A stretch of DNA of 64,000 nt from positions 3,887,182-3,951,181 of the forward strand of contig JAJHZJ010000808.1 of assembly GCA_023548195.1 (NCBI GenBank), written 5' to 3'. The DNA comes from Bettongia penicillata ogilbyi (lineage: Eukaryota > Chordata > Mammalia > Diprotodontia > Potoroidae). A model generated the notes under the pieces. It searched no databases, had not been told where the DNA came from, and worked only from the letters and a program-made list of their open reading frames with translations. Positions 32,191-43,532 of this stretch are shown here, one piece after another (the first letter of the stretch is position 1; every line of letters begins with the position of its first letter). A program made the position numbers and the translations under genes.

Positions 32191-33175
32191 AATTATTATA
32201 TTTTTAAAAAGCCTATCAGTGTGAGGATTTCTGGGAGGCTTGATGGCAGAGTAAGAAGAAAGTAGTTTTCTCTCTCCCTTATTGACCTCTAAAAACCCAG
32301 AAAATATTTCCCAAGGAAAAATCCCAGAACTACTTAATCAGCACAAAAGTAGGATGCAACAGTCTTATCCCAGCCAGCTTTTAGTCTGGGAGGCTTGGGG
32401 GATTAAAGGGAAAGGTCCCTCTTTCTGTGGTAGAAGGAGATAAGTATAGGATGGGAGGCATTCCAGTTAGCCAGCCCTAAGACTCCCATCAGGAAATCAA
32501 TGGTAGATCCTGATCTTCAGAGTAGTAGACCATGCAAGTGCCAGCACCAGGACATGCCACCCTTCACCCCCAGTCTTTTGTCACAGATATGGGAACTGGT
32601 AGACTATAGTTTGGAAACCTCTATGTCCACAGGTAGGCAGGCATCCTCCAGAAGCCAAATCTCCCCCATGCTTCAACACAACTTCAGGAATCACAATTCC
32701 AGACTGGCTAGCTTCCTCCAGGAGCAAATATTCCCTTATTTTATAGTAGCCCAGGTGAGCAGGCTTCCTCCAGGGGACAGAATACTCCCCTGCTAGCTTC
32801 AGTGTAACCCTGGGACAATGTAGAAAAATTCTATCAGGACTTAGCACATTCCACATGCTACCACTAGGATCTCAGCTCAGCACTAGGTAGACTGCCAGAC
32901 TCCTAAAGCTGCCAGGTGCCAGCACTTGAGGCCCCAGCACACAAAGCCATTGACTAGGTCCCTACATTTGAATAGTGCCACTGTGCTCTTCCAGGAGAGC
33001 TCAATATTGAAAGCCTAGAAATAGGGAAACACCATGAACAAAAAGCAAAAATGGACAATGACCATACATTCTTTCTTTGAAACCTCCAAGCATAATATAA
33101 ACTGGTCTGAAGCCCCAGAAGCCATCTGGAAATAGCTTAAGAAGGATTTTAAAAGTTAAATAAAATTGGTAGGAG

Positions 33176-33870
33176 AGGCTTGGGAATGACTTTGTCCCCT
33201 GTAGTGATAAGGTGTATTGACTTCTTGGCTACCATCACAGATTTAATTTTCTGCTTCTGGGATTTGACTTTCTGCTATTAAATAAATGATTTTCTTCCAC
33301 CTTCTATATGAAGAGTGTCTTATACTTTGTTATTGAGAACTATGCCAGCATATTCATAGTCACCACCAGTACTGTGAATATTGCCTTGACAATACACCAC
33401 CCCTGCTTTTTTTTTTTTTACTTTAGCTGAGGCATCATATAAGCTACTCAAACCTTTTATCTTTACTCTGTGTATATCCCTCTGCTTCAAATGTGTTTCA
33501 TGTAAACAACATATTATAGGAGGATGGTTTTTAATCCACTCTGTTATCCACTTGTTTGTTATGAGACAGTTCATCCCATTTACATTCACAGTTACTATCT
33601 GTGTGTATCTCTTCATACTATTTCCCTCTGACCTTTCTTCTTTTCCATCCTCACTAGAGCTTTGCTGGGGTCTTCTGACAAGCAAACTCTCGTGATCATG
33701 AGCCTTATTGTGCCTACTGGCCCATGTCCTCTCTCCTCTGCCCTGAATATTCTCAGTCACTTCCTCACTGCTCCACCTTTTCTGTTCCACCCAGTCAGCA
33801 AGCTCCTCCCACCACACATGACTTGGCCTTTTAGGTGATTTAAGCTGGTCACATTGGTCTGTTAATCAAT
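33176..33870 (-). other. Inverted LTR/L1 segment and remaining LTR part
   Basis: 33,176-33,310 is the 3' part of the solo LTR now on the plus strand. 33,311-33,659 is the L1 ORF2 start, inverted. From 33,660 to about 33,870 the 5' part of the LTR is in its original minus orientation. Compared with the first L1, this needs one inversion of ~485 bp with one breakpoint inside the LTR, plus loss of ~1.3 kb of L1 (17,335 to about 18,650 in the first copy). Confidence 0.7.
33320..33817 (-). other. Chimeric open frame: LTR sequence fused to L1 endonuclease N-terminus
   Basis: 165 codons, minus strand. Residues 1-~55 (MWWEELADWVEQKRWSSEEV...) come from the LTR. A short linker leads to TQIVTVNVNGMNCLITNKWITEWIKNHPPIICCLHETHLKQRD, the start of the L1 endonuclease (residues ~70-115), and the frame ends in LTR-border sequence. 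The LTR's own upstream part lies 5' of the frame, so transcription from an LTR promoter is conceivable. Only the first endonuclease strands are present, so no enzyme activity is expected. Confidence 0.4.
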
Positions 33871-33879
33871 GAGAAAGAT

Positions 33880-34860
33880 CTTTCCATTTCCATTTAAATT
33901 GCCATTACAGGTACCAATCTTGATCTCAGACAAAGCAAAAGCAAAAATAGATCTAATTAAAAGAGACAAGGAAGGAAGCTATATCTTGCTAAATGATACC
34001 ATGGACAATGAAGTAATATGATTACTAAACATATATGTACCAAGTGGTATAGCATCCAAATTCTTAGAGGAGAAGTTAAAGGACTTACAGGAAGAAATAG
34101 ATAGCAAAACTATATTAATGGGGGATCTCAACCTAACCCTCTCAGAACTAGATAAATCTAAGCATAAAACAAACAAGAAAGGAGTTAAGGAGATGAGTAG
34201 AGTTTTAGAAAAATTAGATATTATAGTCTCTGGAGAAAATTAAATGGAGATAGCAAGGAATATATCTTTTTCTTCATGGTACATGGAATGTGCACAAAAA
34301 CTGACTATGCATTTGGGCGTAAAAGCCTTATAATCCAATGCAGAAAGGGAGAAGTATTAAATGCATCCTTTTCAGATCATGATGCAACAAAAGTTACACA
34401 TAATAATGGATGATAGAAAGAGAGATTAAAAATGAATTGAAACCTAAGTAATGATATCCTAAAAAATGAATGGGTGAAACAACAAATCATAGAAACAATA
34501 AATAACTGCATCCAAGAGAATGATAATGATAAGACAACATCATAAAACTTATGGAAAACAGCAAAAGCATTCTTAGGGAAAATTTTATATCTCTGAAAGC
34601 TTACATGATTAAAACAGAGAAAGAAGAGATCAATGAGTTGGGTATGCAACTAAAAAGACTAGAAAGAGGACAAGCTAAAAATGCCCAATTAAATACCAGA
34701 TTTGAAATTCTGAAAACCAAAGGAGGGATTAATAAAATTGAAATTAGGAAAACTGTTGAACTAATAAAACCAAGATGGTTTGATGAAGAAACCAATAAAA
34801 TAAATAAACCTTTAGTTACTTTTATTTAAAAAAAGAAAACCAAATTATCTGCATCAAAAA
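33880..34860 (+). pseudogene. L1 ORF2 relic (second copy), endonuclease to pre-RT part
   Basis: Continues the endonuclease region after the LTR ('aaaatagatctaattaaaag', then EEINELGMQLKRLERGQAKNAQLNTRFEILKTKGGINKIEIRKTVELIKPRWFDEETNKINKPL at 34,600-34,820). That last segment is the L1 linker before the reverse transcriptase. Several stops occur before it. Confidence 0.65.
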
Positions 34861-35268
34861 TGCAAAAGGTGAATTCACCACCAATGAAGAGGAAATTAAA
34901 ATATTAATTGGGAGGTATCTTGGTCAATTGTGTGCAATACATTTGACAGTCGACTAGCGACAAAGAAAGCTTCAAACATCCATGTGGGAGGTCTTTCCCA
35001 GCTTGGTGAGAGGGAAACAGGGTCTCTCCAGCACTGGCCCCAGGCAGTGGCAGTAGCAGCAGCAGCAGCAGCAGTGGGCTGGGTAGGTCTATGGTGGCCA
35101 GCCAAGGAAGCACCCTAGGCCCATTTTCCAGGCAGCTCAGCTTAAAGCCTCTGGGGAAATTGAGCAGCTGATCTGAATCTCAGTCTTGAGCACAGTGCTG
35201 GGGAAAGGAGGAGTACTAGGACCCTCCTCTTGGCAAAGGATTCAGAAGTCAAGTAACTGGCTGGGAAA

Positions 35269-36538
35269 ATGCCCCAAAAAAGGGAAAAAAATAAGACTAT
35301 AGAAAGTTACTTTCTTGGTGAGCAGGTGTCTCCTTCCATCCTTTTGGATGAGGAAGAACAAGGCATACTGTCAGAGGAAGTCAAGGCTTCTGCCTCCAGT
35401 ACCTCCAAAATGAATATGAAATGGGCTCAGGCCATTGAAGAGCTTGAAAAGCAAGTCAACAGTTTGCTAAAGGAGAACCAAAGAAGAGCTGAGGAAAATA
35501 ATACCTTTAAAAAGAGGTTAACCTGGGGTAAAAGGGAGAGCACCCAGGCAGGCACATGCAGCAAGTCTCAGTCTCTTGAGTGTTTGCATGTTAGAAATCC
35601 CTGGCAGAGGTGGGGAGGTTTAGGAATGGCTTTGCTCCCTGCAGTGATCATGTATATTAACATCTTGGTCACCATGACAGATTTTTCTTTCTGGATCTGG
35701 GATTGGTCTTTCTGGCACCTAAATAAATGTTTTTCTTCTATTTTCTAAAAAAAAAAAAAAAGAGGTTAACACAATTGGAAAAAGAGGTCCAAAAAACCAA
35801 TGAGAAAAAGAAGGCTTTAAAAAGCAGAATTAGCCAAATGAAAAAGAAGGTTCAAAAGCTCACTGAACAAAATAGTTCTTTAAAAGAGAGAACCAAGTTC
35901 AGGGAAGCTAATGACTATGAGATAAACCAAGAAGTTAGAAAGCAAAACCAAATGATAGAAAAAATAGAAGATAATGTGAAATATCTCATTGGAAAAACAA
36001 CTGACCTGGAAAATAGGTCCAGGACAGACAATTTAAAAATTATGGGACTACCTGAGAGACATGATCAAAAAAAGAGCCTAGACATCATCTTTCATGAAAC
36101 TCAAGGAAAACTGCCCTGATATTCTAGAACCAGAGGACAAAACAAATATTGAAAGAATCCATCAATCACTTCCTGAAAGAGACCCAAAAAGAGGAACTTC
36201 TAGGAATATTGTGGCCAAATTTCAGAGTTCCTGGGTCAAGGAGAAAATATGCAAGTAGCTAGAAAGAAGCAATTCGAGTCTTGTGGAAATACAATCAGAC
36301 GAATACAGGATGTGGTAGCTTCTACATTAAGGGATTGAAGAGCTTGGAATAGGAAGGTCCAGAAGTCAAAGGAATTGGGATTAAAACCAAGAATCACCTA
36401 TCCAGAAAAACTGAGTATAATACTTCAAGGGAAAAAATGGTCACTCAATGATATAGAGGACTTTCAAGCATTCATAATGAAAAGACCAGAACTGAATAGA
36501 AAATTTGACTTTCAAACACAAGAAACAAGAGAAGCATG
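35269..36538 (+). pseudogene. HAL1 H4 ORF1, split by a retroposon
   Basis: N-terminus MPQKREKNKTIESYFLGEQVSPSIL followed by the first coiled-coil heptads (35,269-35,522). A 234-bp insertion interrupts it. The coiled coil and RNA-binding region resume at 35,757 (RLTQLEKEVQKTNEKKKALKSRISQMKKKVQ..., ENRSRTDNLKIMGLPERHDQKKSLDIIFHETQGKLP), with a stop at 36,117. C-terminal fragments run to about 36,538. Shorter coiled coil than H2. Confidence 0.7.
35523..35756 (+). mobile_element. Polyadenylated retroposon derived from the solo-LTR family
   Basis: Bounded by 14-bp target duplications AAAAAGAGGTTAAC (35,509-35,522 and 35,757-35,770) and ending in a run of about 15 A preceded by AAATAAATG (about 20 bases upstream). 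Its body ('gtttaggaatggctttgctc', 'catgacagatttttctttct', 'ctgggatt') matches the 3' half of the 18,983-19,452 LTR. It therefore looks like an LTR-family transcript, ended at the LTR polyadenylation site and copied by L1 machinery. Confidence 0.7.
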
Positions 36539-36663
36539 AAAAGGTAAACAGGAAAGAGAAATCATAAAGAACTTTCTAAAGCTGAACTGTTTACATTCCT
36601 ACATGGAAAGATAATATTTGTAAATCTTGAGACTTTTCTCAGTATTTGGGTAGGTGGAGGGAT

Positions 36664-36665
<2 letters not shown>

Positions 36666-36699
<34 letters not shown>
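36666..36699 (+). repeat. (CA)n microsatellite in HAL1 H4
   Basis: Pure (AC)n run of about 17 units, at the element-internal position also seen in H1-H3. Confidence 0.9.
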
Positions 36700-37799
36700 T
36701 AGAGAGTACAGGTTGAGTTGAATCTGAAGAGATGATATTCATAAGAAAATAAAATTAAATTAAGGGGTGAGTGAGGAAAATATTGGGAGGAGGAAGGGAG
36801 AAATGGAATGGGGTAGGCTATCATTCATAAAAGAGACAAGAAAAATCTTTTTCAATGGAGGAGAAAAGGGAGGAGGTGAGAGAGGGAAAAGTGAAGCTTA
36901 CTCTCTTCACATATGACTTAAGGAGGGAATAACATGCTCACTCAATTTAGTATGAAAATCTATCTTACACTACAGGAATGTAGGGGAGAAAGGAACAAGT
37001 GGGGTGAGGGGGATGATAGAAGGGATGGCAGATGGGAGAAGGGAGTAACTAGAAGTGAACATTTTTGGGAAGGGACAAGGTCAAATGAGAGAATAGATAA
37101 AAGGAGAGACAGGGTAAGAAGGAGGGCAATATAGTTAGTCTTATACAACATGACTATTATGGAAGTCTTTTGCAAAATGACACATATATAGCCTGTATTG
37201 AATTGCTTGCCTTCTCAGTGGGGATGGGTAGGGAGGGATGGAGGGAGAGAAGTTGGAATCAAAGTCTTAGAAATGAATGTTGAGAATTATTATTGCATAT
37301 AACTGGGAAATAAGAAGTACAGGTAATGGGGTATAGAAACTTATCTTGCCCTAAAAGAAAAGAGAGAAGATGGAACTAACTGGAAATAGGTACTTTTGGG
37401 AAAGGACAAGGTCAAATGAAGGAATAAAAAAATAAGGGGGGATAGGGTAGGATGGAGGAAAATATGGTTAGTATTACACAACATAATTGTTATGGAAGTC
37501 TTTTGCAAAACTACACGTTTAGTCTGTACTGAATTTCTTGCCTTCTCAGTGAGGATGGGTAGGAGGGAGGGAGGGAGTGAAGTTGGAATTCAAAGTATTG
37601 GGAATGAATGTTGAAAATTACTATTGTATGTAACTGGGAAATAAGAAACATGGATAAAGGGGTATGGAAATTTATCTTGCCCTACAAGAAAAGAGAGAAG
37701 AGAGGATAAGGGAAGGGTGGAGTATAATGGAAGGGAGGGCACATTGAGGGAAGGGGTAATCAGAATGTTATGGGATGGGGAGGGGAGAGATGAGGAGAA

Positions 37800-38790
37800 A
37801 AATTGGACATGTTACAAAGAGATGTAAAAGCAATTAGTATTAAAACAATTGACTGAATTAATTACTGAGACTAAATCAGAGACATCTTTAGTTTGGGGAA
37901 AAGAATTTTAGCCTAAGTTTCCTAGAGGCAGGTAACCTCAGGAAAAATGTGACACTGAAGGAAAAGTTAAGGTTTTAATGGTTTGATTTTATGATGGTTA
38001 TTCAATCAGGAACTAGAATATGTATAAAAAGGCATGTGAGCCACTTAAGACTCGCCTTAAAGATGTTCCTTAGCCAATGTGAAATGATGGTCATATCTGA
38101 AACCTGGCTATTGAAACTTGCTATTTTAAGATTCTACAGGACTGTTAACTGACTGTTCTTCTGACTCTAACTCCAGGTATGGATGACTAAAAAGGTGATC
38201 TGTGCCTCCAATCCATGACGCCAGTAAGCCTGTGAGATGCTGGTATGAACTGCAAAAAGTGATCTCATGGGAAAGATGGGAGAGGGGCTGTTCAGCCTGG
38301 GGTGAGGTAGGATTCTCCTGAATCAATTTCTCCGCCGACATGTGGCAGACTTTAAGCCTCACTGAATGCAAACTGACAATTTACTCCTGCCTGGAAGTGA
38401 CATGAATTTGGGGAGATATTGTTTCCCTGCAATGTCCCTACTCTTAGTGGCAATTTCCTATAGTAAAAAAGTTTGTAAGCTTGATACCAGATCTATTAAA
38501 TTATAGATTGTTGGTAGGGGAATATCCGAGGTTAAGTCTAAAATTAAGCTATTAGGCTTAGGACTTTAGACCAACAAGAATATGTTAGGGTCCTTTAATT
38601 CTTAGTAATACTGTGGAGACAATTTGGTCAAGGGCTTGTGAAGTTAGCATACGTAGTTATTTTTTGTGTTTCAGTTGGGTAATGTTAAAAAAAAATTGTT
38701 TGTGGTCCATATTGTAGATGCTTTAAAAGAAGTATCACCTGACCAAAAGTTGGAATTGTTTTATGCAATATGAACTGTGTTAAAAAAAAG
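37800..38790. other. Unidentified ~1-kb insertion within HAL1 H4 3' region
   Basis: Sequence unlike HAL1, flanked by two copies of the same HAL1 3' untranslated segment ('gataagggaagggtgg' at 37,704 and 38,816). It has a TATGTATAAAAAGG TATA-like box (38,019-38,032), and its right edge is an A/G run. The frame MHSVRLKVCHMSAEKL on the minus strand (38,371-38,126) matches nothing I know. It could be an LTR or part of an older element. Confidence 0.35.
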
Positions 38791-38999
38791 AAAAGAAAAG
38801 AAGAGAAGATGGGGATAAGGGAAGGGTGGGTGTGATAAAAGGGAGGGTACATTGAGTGAAGGGGTAATCAAAATTCAAGGTATTATGGGGTGAGAGGAGG
38901 GGAGAGATGGGTAGAAAAATTGGATCAAAATTTTGTGGAAATGAATGTTGAAATCTAAAAATAAATAAATAAATTTAAAAAATAAATTTGACAATCTTT

Positions 39000-41995
39000 G
39001 TCAAATGGATACATATTAACAAAAATATAAAATTACCCAGATTAATGGAAAAGGAAATAAAATTCTTAAACAACTTCATTTCAAAAAAGTTGGAGAAATC
39101 ATCAAGGAACTCCCTAAGAAAAAAATCTCTAGGGTCAGATGGATTCACAAGTGAATTCAAACATTTAAAGAACTATTGATTCCAATGACATATAAACTAT
39201 TTAGGAAAACAGATGAAGAAGGAATCCTATCAAAATCTTTTTAGGACACATATATGGTGCATATACCTAAACCAGGAAGAGTCAAAACAGAGAAAGAAAA
39301 TTATAGACCAATTTCCCTAATGAGTGTAGATGTGAAAATTTTAAAGTGTTATCAAAGAGATTACAGCAACTCATCTTGAGGTTAATACTCTTTGACTAGT
39401 TAGGATTTATACCAGGAGTGCAGGACTGGTTCAGTATCAGTAAAACTATCTGCATAATTGACCATAAAAACAATAAGCCTAACAGAAACTCTATGATTAT
39501 CTCAATAGATGCAGAAAAAGCTTTTGACAAAATACAACACCGATTCCTTTTAAAAACACTAGAAACCATAGGAATAAGTGGAGTTTCCCTAAATATGATA
39601 AGTGGCACCTATTGAAAACCATCAGCAAGCATTATATGTAATGGGGATAAGCTAGAAGTATTTCCAACAAGATTAGGGGTGAAACAAAGATGTCCATTAT
39701 CACCACTCTTATTATATATGGTACTAGAAATGTTAGCTTTAGCAATAAGAGATCAAAAAGAAATTGAAGGCATTAGAATGGGAAAAGAAGAAACAAAACT
39801 ATCACACTTTGTGGATGATAATGATGATAAACTTGGAGAATCCTAGAAAATCAAGTAAAAAACTACTCAAAATAAGAAATTTAATAAAGTTGCAGGATAT
39901 AAAATAAACCTACATAAATTGGCATTTCTATATATAACAAAGCCCAACAGCAAGAGACTGAAAGATAAATTGCATTTAATGTTCCTGTAGACATTATAAA
40001 ATATTTGAGAATCTACCTTCCAAGACAAACCCAGGAACTATATGAACACAATTACAAAAAACTTTTCACACAAATATAGTCATATCTAAATAACTGGGAA
40101 AATATCAGTTGCTCATGGATAGATGAAGTGAATATAATAAAAATAGCAATTGTACCTACATTAATTTACTTATTCAGTGTTGTATCAACCAAACTACCAA
40201 AAAATTATTTCTTAGAGCTAGATGAAATAATAAAAAAACTCATCTGGAAGCACATAATGTCCAGAATGTGAAGGGAACTAATGAAAAGAAATGAAAGGAA
40301 ATGTGGCCTAACCCTTCTAGATCTTATATCGTATTATCAAGCAGCAATCCTCAAAACTACTTGATACTGGCTAAGAAATAGAGTTTTAGATCAATGGAAT
40401 AGGTTAGGTACACAAGACATGATAGTTAAGTACTATAGTAATCTATGCTTGATAAGACCAAAGACTTCAGCTTCTTGGGTAAGAGTTCACTTTTTAACAG
40501 AAATTGCTAGGAAAAATGGACAATAGTATGGTAGAAACTAGGCATCGATCAACATCTTATACCATATACCAAGATAAAATCAAAATGGTACATGATTTAG
40601 ATATAATGACTTGTAATATAAGCAAATTGGGAGAGCAAGGAATGTTTAGCTGTCAGATTCATGGAGAATGGAAGAATTTATGACCGAACAAGGGATAGTG
40701 AGCATTATGAAATGGAAAATGGATAGTTGTGATTACATTAAATTGAAAAGGTTTTACACAAGGAAAGTCAATGCAGCTATAGTATTAATGCAGGGCTTTG
40801 GATAGATAATGTAATGTGCTGTGGCTGAATCTTAACTTTGGCTCAGACTACCCTGACAATAATACACATTTCAAGAAGATTAATTAGTATAAAGTATTAT
40901 TTACTGATTATAAGCCACTAAATGATATAGAGTATGTGAATATATATAGATTATATGAGTATATATGTGTATGTCACCATATTGAGGAAGCACCTTCATC
41001 TGGGTGGAAAATTCCTGGGCAATATGTCCATCCCTCTTTATAGAATTTTGGGCCAAGAGTCTAAAAATAGCTACATATGATCTGACCATCTGTTCTAGGG
41101 ACTGGATGTTTGCATTCCTCCAGGAGTGACCAACCCCTTAAGGAGGCAAAAATCCTGCCAGGAGCATCTAATCTTCATAGGAAAAGATATGGGGTTGGTC
41201 TACTCTTTCCTTCTCAGCAAGTCATACCATGTGACTAGGTCATGTAGGTGACACAAGTCTCTGCATGGTTTTATAAATTCAATACAGAAAACCTAAAAAT
41301 CTTAATTTCCCTTACAGTAACTTGGATTAGGAGGGAAGGACAAACTTGGGAAACAATTTTTTTAACCTATATCTCTGATAAAATCCTCATTTCTAAAATA
41401 TATAGAGAATTGGATCATATTTATAAGAATACAAGTCATTTTCCCATTGAGAAATGGTCAAAGGATATGAACAAGTAGTTTTCAGCTGAAGAAATTAAAG
41501 TTGTCTGTACTCATATGAAAAAATACTCTCAATCATTCTTGATTAGAGAAATGCAAGTCAAAACATCTGTGAGGTACCACATCACACCCATCAGATTGAC
41601 TAACCAGAAAAACAGGAATATGATAAATGTTGAAGATGTGGGAAAATTGGAATACTAATGCATGATTGGTGGAGTTGTGAACTGACCTAACCATTCTGGA
41701 GAGCAGTTTGCAACTATGCCCAAAAGGCATACTTTTTGAGTCAGCTATACATCTCCTAGGTTTGTATTCCAAACAGATCATAAAAACGGGGAAAGAACCC
41801 ACATGTACAAAAATATTTATAGCCAGTATTTTTGCAGTGGTCAAGAATTAGAAACTGATGGAATGCCTCTCTCTCAGTTGGGGCATAACTGAGCAAGTTT
41901 TGGTATATGAATGTAATGGGATACTATTGAGATATTAGAAATGATGAACAGACAGACTTCGGACAAACGTGGAAAAACTTACATGAACTGATGCT
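39000..41995 (+). pseudogene. L1 ORF2 relic (second copy), reverse transcriptase to C-terminus
   Basis: Readable reverse-transcriptase pieces: LPRLMEKEIKFLNNFISKKLE (39,040), SLGSDGFTSEFK (39,130), [16 protein letters not shown] (39,298) and SIDAEKAFDKIQHRFLLKTLETIGISGVSLNMI (39,500-39,600). The catalytic strand reads HFVDDNDD at 39,805-39,828, where L1 usually has FADD, followed soon by a stop. C-terminal parts run through RREGQTWETIFLTYISDKILISKIYRELDHIYKN (41,330-41,435) to about 41,995. Many stops and frameshifts; not active. Confidence 0.75.
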
Positions 41996-42031
41996 GAGTA
42001 AAGGAGCCAGGAGGACATTATACACAGTAAC

Positions 42032-42351
42032 ATGCATGCGTATTCGTCCTTCATTGCTGAAGATTACCATGCCATCAGAGAAATAATGACATGACTTGCA
42101 CTTGACATTGTTTTGAGTGAGGGAGGGCTGTGCAGGTCACCAGTCTCACTTCTGCTCCAGAGTCATGTGAATCCAGTGACCATATATTCATCAGGATGAC
42201 TGGAGATGACCCAGGATGAGGCAATTGGGGTTAAGTGACTTGCCCAAGGTCACACTTTGCTAGTGAGTGTCAAGTGTCTGAGGTGACATTTGAATTCAGG
42301 TCTTCCTGACTCCTGCACTGGTGCTCTATCCACTGCACCACCTAGCTGCCC
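42032..42351 (-). mobile_element. tRNA-derived SINE with RTE-like tail, minus strand
   Basis: Complete ~320-bp copy in the L1 3' region with target duplications TATACACAGTAAC (42,019) and TATACAGTAAC (42,352). On the minus strand it begins GGGCAGCTAGGTGGTGCAG (tRNA-like head), then the CORE-type 'aagtcacttaacccc' segment. It ends in an RTE-type tail (plus-strand 'cgtccttcattgctgaag'). The second unit has it and the first does not. Confidence 0.85.
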
Positions 42352-42734
42352 TATACAGTAACAGCCACCTTGTGGAATGACTGACTTTGATAGACTTAGC
42401 TCTTCTCAGTTTTGCAAGGATCTAAGATAACTCCAATAGACTCATGATGGAAAACACTATTCACCTCCAGAGAAAGAACTTTGGAGTATGAATGCAGTTC
42501 GGAGCATACTATTTCCTCTCTCTCTCTTTTTGTTTTATTTCTTCTTTCTCATGGTTTTTTCCATTTGTTCTAATTCTTTTTTTTACAACATGAGTAATGT
42601 GAAAATATGTTTAATACGAATGTATATGAAGAGCTTAAGTCAGATCGCACTGTGTCTTCGGGAGGGGAGAAAGGAAGGAGGGGTTAGAAAATTTAGAACT
42701 CAAAATCTTATGGAAGTGATGATTGAAAACTAAA

Positions 42735-42895
42735 AATCAATCAATCAAATAAATAAACAAATAAATATGGATACGAATGAAAAATAAATAAATGGGTGAA
42801 TGAATGAACAAACATATGCAAATAAATAAATGCATATATAAACGCATAAGTAAATGAATGAATGAATGTATGGATAAATAAATACACGAAAAAAG
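42735..42895 (+). repeat. AAAT/GAAT-rich simple repeat at the L1 tail
   Basis: 'aatcaatcaaataaataaac' and 'gaatgaatgaatg' runs that follow the L1 3' end, an expanded poly(A)-type tail. Confidence 0.8.
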
Positions 42896-42899
42896 CCTG

Positions 42900-43200
42900 C
42901 TTGGTGCCAGGCACTGTGCTGAATTCTGGGAATACCAATAGAAACACAATGTCCCTGTTCTCAAGGAACTTACCTTCTAATAGAGAAGGTAGCATGTAAA
43001 AGGCATTTGGCAGAGGAATTTCGGGGAGATCCAAAGCAAAAGCAGCATGGTGGGAAATGAAGAGAAGGATGGCCTGAGCTGGGGATGAGGATGGGGCAGG
43101 GACACTCCTTTAATGGAGATTGAGTAGAGATGATGACCTGGTCCAGTGTGAGTTTTGGGAAGATCACTTTGAATCAACCTAGTTTGGGTCTCATTCACCT
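42900..43200 (+). repeat. Module E, copy 2
   Basis: 'tggtgccaggcactgtgctg', 'acacaatgtccctgttctca', 'accttctaatagagaaggta' match copy 1 at 26,290 and the right side of the empty site at 46,450. Confidence 0.55.
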
Positions 43201-43329
43201 TTTCTCATGCAGTCCCCTGTGATGAATCCTTGGCTCCCCCTAGAGTCCTTACTGTCCTTTCTAGCTCTGCTTTTGGTTAAACATTTCAAACCTTTTGAGT
43301 TAGTTAAAACTCAGCCCAACTTTAAGGTG

Positions 43330-43510
43330 AATACATATATCTACCCATGAATATATATACGTATATATAGGTAATCACATATGGGCATATGGACAAACAC
43401 ATATACAGTTATTCACACACACACATACACATACACACACGCACAATACAGTACTTGATGTTTCCATGTATGCTTGTTTGTGTGCATATGTGTGTGTGTG
43501 TGTGCTCATG
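43330..43510 (+). repeat. TATA/CACA/TGTG microsatellite cluster
   Basis: Homologue of 26,745-26,925 with different run lengths: 'atatatacgtatatatag', '(ac)n' near 43,415-43,443, '(tg)n' near 43,490-43,504. Confidence 0.8.
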
Positions 43511-43532
43511 TACATGCAATTCATTTGCTGGT

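Larger units (their letters stand above)
34949..38985 (+). mobile_element. HAL1-type element H4, plus strand, in the second L1
   Basis: Target duplication ATTTGACA at 34,941-34,948 and 38,986-38,993. Order: short 5' untranslated region with a CAG run (35,050-35,075), ORF1 (35,269-36,538), then a 3' untranslated region with the CA microsatellite. The 3' region is unusually long because about 0.37 kb (36,930-37,300) is repeated at 37,310-37,690, and an unrelated ~1-kb piece lies at 37,800-38,790. Ends in AAATAAATAAAT-type tail. No ORF2. Confidence 0.75.
32220..42760 (+). mobile_element. L1 element (second copy), plus strand, rearranged
   Basis: Paralogue of 16,310-26,275, with target duplication AAAAAGCCT visible at 32,204-32,212 and about 42,892-42,900. 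It retains the ORF1 start ATG (33,034) but has lost ORF1 after about 33,175 together with the ORF1-ORF2 spacer. A segment is inverted at 33,176-33,660. HAL1 H4 (34,949-38,985) and a SINE (42,032-42,351) are later insertions. Confidence 0.8.

Noticed and set aside
42032..42351. tRNA gene on the minus strand
   Set aside because: The tRNA-like head belongs to a SINE with CORE segment, RTE-like tail and target duplications.
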